DNA from: UM-FILTER-40-17 sp032251335
Lineage (GTDB): Bacteria; Bacteroidota; Bacteroidia; Flavobacteriales; Flavobacteriaceae
Direction of reading: 5' to 3'
Length of the DNA stretch: 64,000 bases
NCBI GenBank assembly: GCA_032251335.1
Contig: JAVVDW010000001.1
Span: forward strand, 124,001 to 188,000
This document shows positions 63,089 through 64,000 of the stretch, piece by piece. Position 1 is the first letter of the stretch. Every line of letters begins with the position of its first letter. The position numbers and the translations under genes were made by a program. The notes under the pieces are model-generated. The model ran no database searches and had not been told where the DNA came from. It was given only the letters and a program-made list of their open reading frames with translations.

Positions 63089-64000
63089 TTATTTCTCGAC
63101 AGAGAAGAAGAATTGCGTTTTATTAACATACAACTGACCGGGTAACAACAAAGGCGAAGGAAACTGTTCGCAATTGGGCGCATCGGGCGGATATTGGGTT
63201 TCAAAACAAATAGATGAAAACCGATCATACCTATTTTCAAATAAGTTGTTTTGCTTTTGAAAATCGGGTGGTGTAAACACGACTACAGACGGTTGATTGG
63301 TGTGAACTTGCATGCGGATACCGGTTTCGGGTGCAAAAAGTTCGGCAGCTAAGTCAGTTTCTTTGTTTAACAAAAAGCAGTCGTCAATTCCTTTAAATGC
63401 CTGGTGTGCCCCGATGGCTCTCCTGGAAATAAAATCTAAAGGTGTTTCTGAAACGGAAAGCATTTTTCCGGAAGGAAGCAGCTTAGCGTCTGTTTCCAAG
63501 TAAGATTGGCTATTGAGTTTCAGTGAGTGATTCAGTATATGGCCTTTTCCGGCCAAATTGTAGTAGGCGTGGTTAGTGAGATTCAGGTAAGTAGGTGCAT
63601 CTGTTTCGGCAGTATATACTATTTCAAAACCATTTTCAAGCAGGCGGTATTTTGCCGTAACGTTTAAGTTACCGGGATAACCTTCTTGTCCGTCCGGACT
63701 GAAAAGTGAAAAGATAATCTCACTTTCCGTTTTAGATTCCAAATTCCACTGCAATTGACCGAAACCTATTTGACCGCCGTGTAAGTGCACGCCGTCTTTT
63801 TGATAGAGTTCGCAACGTTTGTGGTTGATGAGGAAACCGCCACCGGAAATTCGTCCCGCGTATCTGCCAATAGTAGCGCCTATGCTAAAAGGATTGTCGG
63901 CGTACTGCTGCGTGTCTTCAAATCCTAGAATAACGTTTTGCGAAACGCCATTTTTATCTTTTACCCAAACTTGATGAAGCGTTGCGCCTAATTCAATAGC
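63089..64000 (-). CDS. Aldose 1-epimerase (galactose mutarotase-like), 5' end outside window
   Basis: 304 codons visible; the frame is open to the right edge, so the start lies beyond it. The first visible residues AIELGATLHQVWVKDKNG belong to the first strands of the fold; then NPFSIGATIGRYAGRIS (the N..GR..GR signature) and HLHGG, and the catalytic His/Glu region NLTNHAYYNLAG. It interconverts alpha and beta anomers of hexoses. The frame continues uninterrupted to position 64000. Confidence 0.9.
   Translation of the reverse strand, partial: AIELGATLHQVWVKDKNGVSQNVILGFEDTQQYADNPFSIGATIGRYAGRISGGGFLINHKRCELYQKDGVHLHGGQIGFGQLQWNLESKTESEIIFSLFSPDGQEGYPGNLNVTAKYRLLENGFEIVYTAETDAPTYLNLTNHAYYNLAGKGHILNHSLKLNSQSYLETDAKLLPSGKMLSVSETPLDFISRRAIGAHQAFKGIDDCFLLNKETDLAAELFAPETGIRMQVHTNQPSVVVFTPPDFQKQNNLFENRYDRFSSICFETQYPPDAPNCEQFPSPLLLPGQLYVNKTQFFFSVEK

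Overview
The window is a piece of a Bacteroidota chromosome, most likely from the flavobacterial side. The evidence is a TonB-dependent receptor with a carboxypeptidase-regulatory N-terminus, a PPM-less M61 peptidase, an OstA-like LPS-transport protein, DUF349, DUF2853, DUF2911, DUF4199 and DUF2490 families, the fused 'alternative' GlmU-like enzyme, MutS2 without an Smr domain, an RprX/RprY-like two-component pair, recurrent TAnnTTTG promoter -7 boxes, and almost no Shine-Dalgarno sequences. Most of it is ordinary chromosomal gene content. No CRISPR array, prophage, complete insertion sequence or recognised defence system is visible.

Layout. 1-6.8 kb: the 3' part of an outer-membrane TonB receptor, an APC amino-acid permease and a large exported beta-propeller (sortilin/VPS10-like) protein. 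6.8-10 kb: an AT-rich accessory patch of four unrelated one-gene units (lipoprotein hydrolase, methyltransferase, GNAT acetyltransferase, membrane protein); the hydrolase is flanked by inverted 10-mers and followed by a large imperfect palindrome reminiscent of gene-cassette recombination sites. 10-14.4 kb: a Fec/Btu-type metal-chelate ABC importer, with the binding protein and permease on +, the ATPase on the opposite strand, and a HAD phosphatase and a CAT-like acetyltransferase between. 14.5-19.2 kb: endonuclease/phosphatase-family protein, RluD-type pseudouridine synthase with a PASTA protein, a TerC protein, and secreted unknowns.

19.2-23.8 kb: topoisomerase IV (parE-parC, minus strand). 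24.1-28.8 kb: YbbR-like protein, dephospho-CoA kinase, histidine kinase plus response regulator, and FtsE. 28.8-34 kb: a repeat-bearing intergenic region, CoA-binding protein, SulP transporter, an orphan gene, tRNA-Ser(UGA) with a duplicated 3' fragment beside it, TauE/SafE, and Ndk divergent from an M61 peptidase. 36-41 kb: ribosomal protein S1 with a structured leader, a DUF2975/secreted-protein pair, and an M28 peptidase. 41-49.9 kb: MutS2, uracil-DNA glycosylase plus HisF, a DUF349 protein, a class III aminotransferase and an OstA-like protein.

50-54 kb is a second accessory patch: a membrane protein/winged-helix regulator operon, small membrane proteins and two broken genes, one with a frameshift at a T8 tract and one with a frameshift plus an in-frame stop. 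54-64 kb: FolD, a Tat-signal aminotransferase, MenD, DUF2853, GlmU-like enzyme, MeaB, DUF2490/unknown/DUF2911 envelope proteins and an incomplete aldose 1-epimerase.

The best leads for something undescribed are the palindrome-flanked cassette patch (6.8-10 kb), the rpsA leader with a sequestered SD-like sequence, the tRNA-Ser fragment, and the small winged-helix/membrane operon at 50 kb. None of these is proven to be a new system. All functional assignments are by reading protein motifs; no database search was possible.
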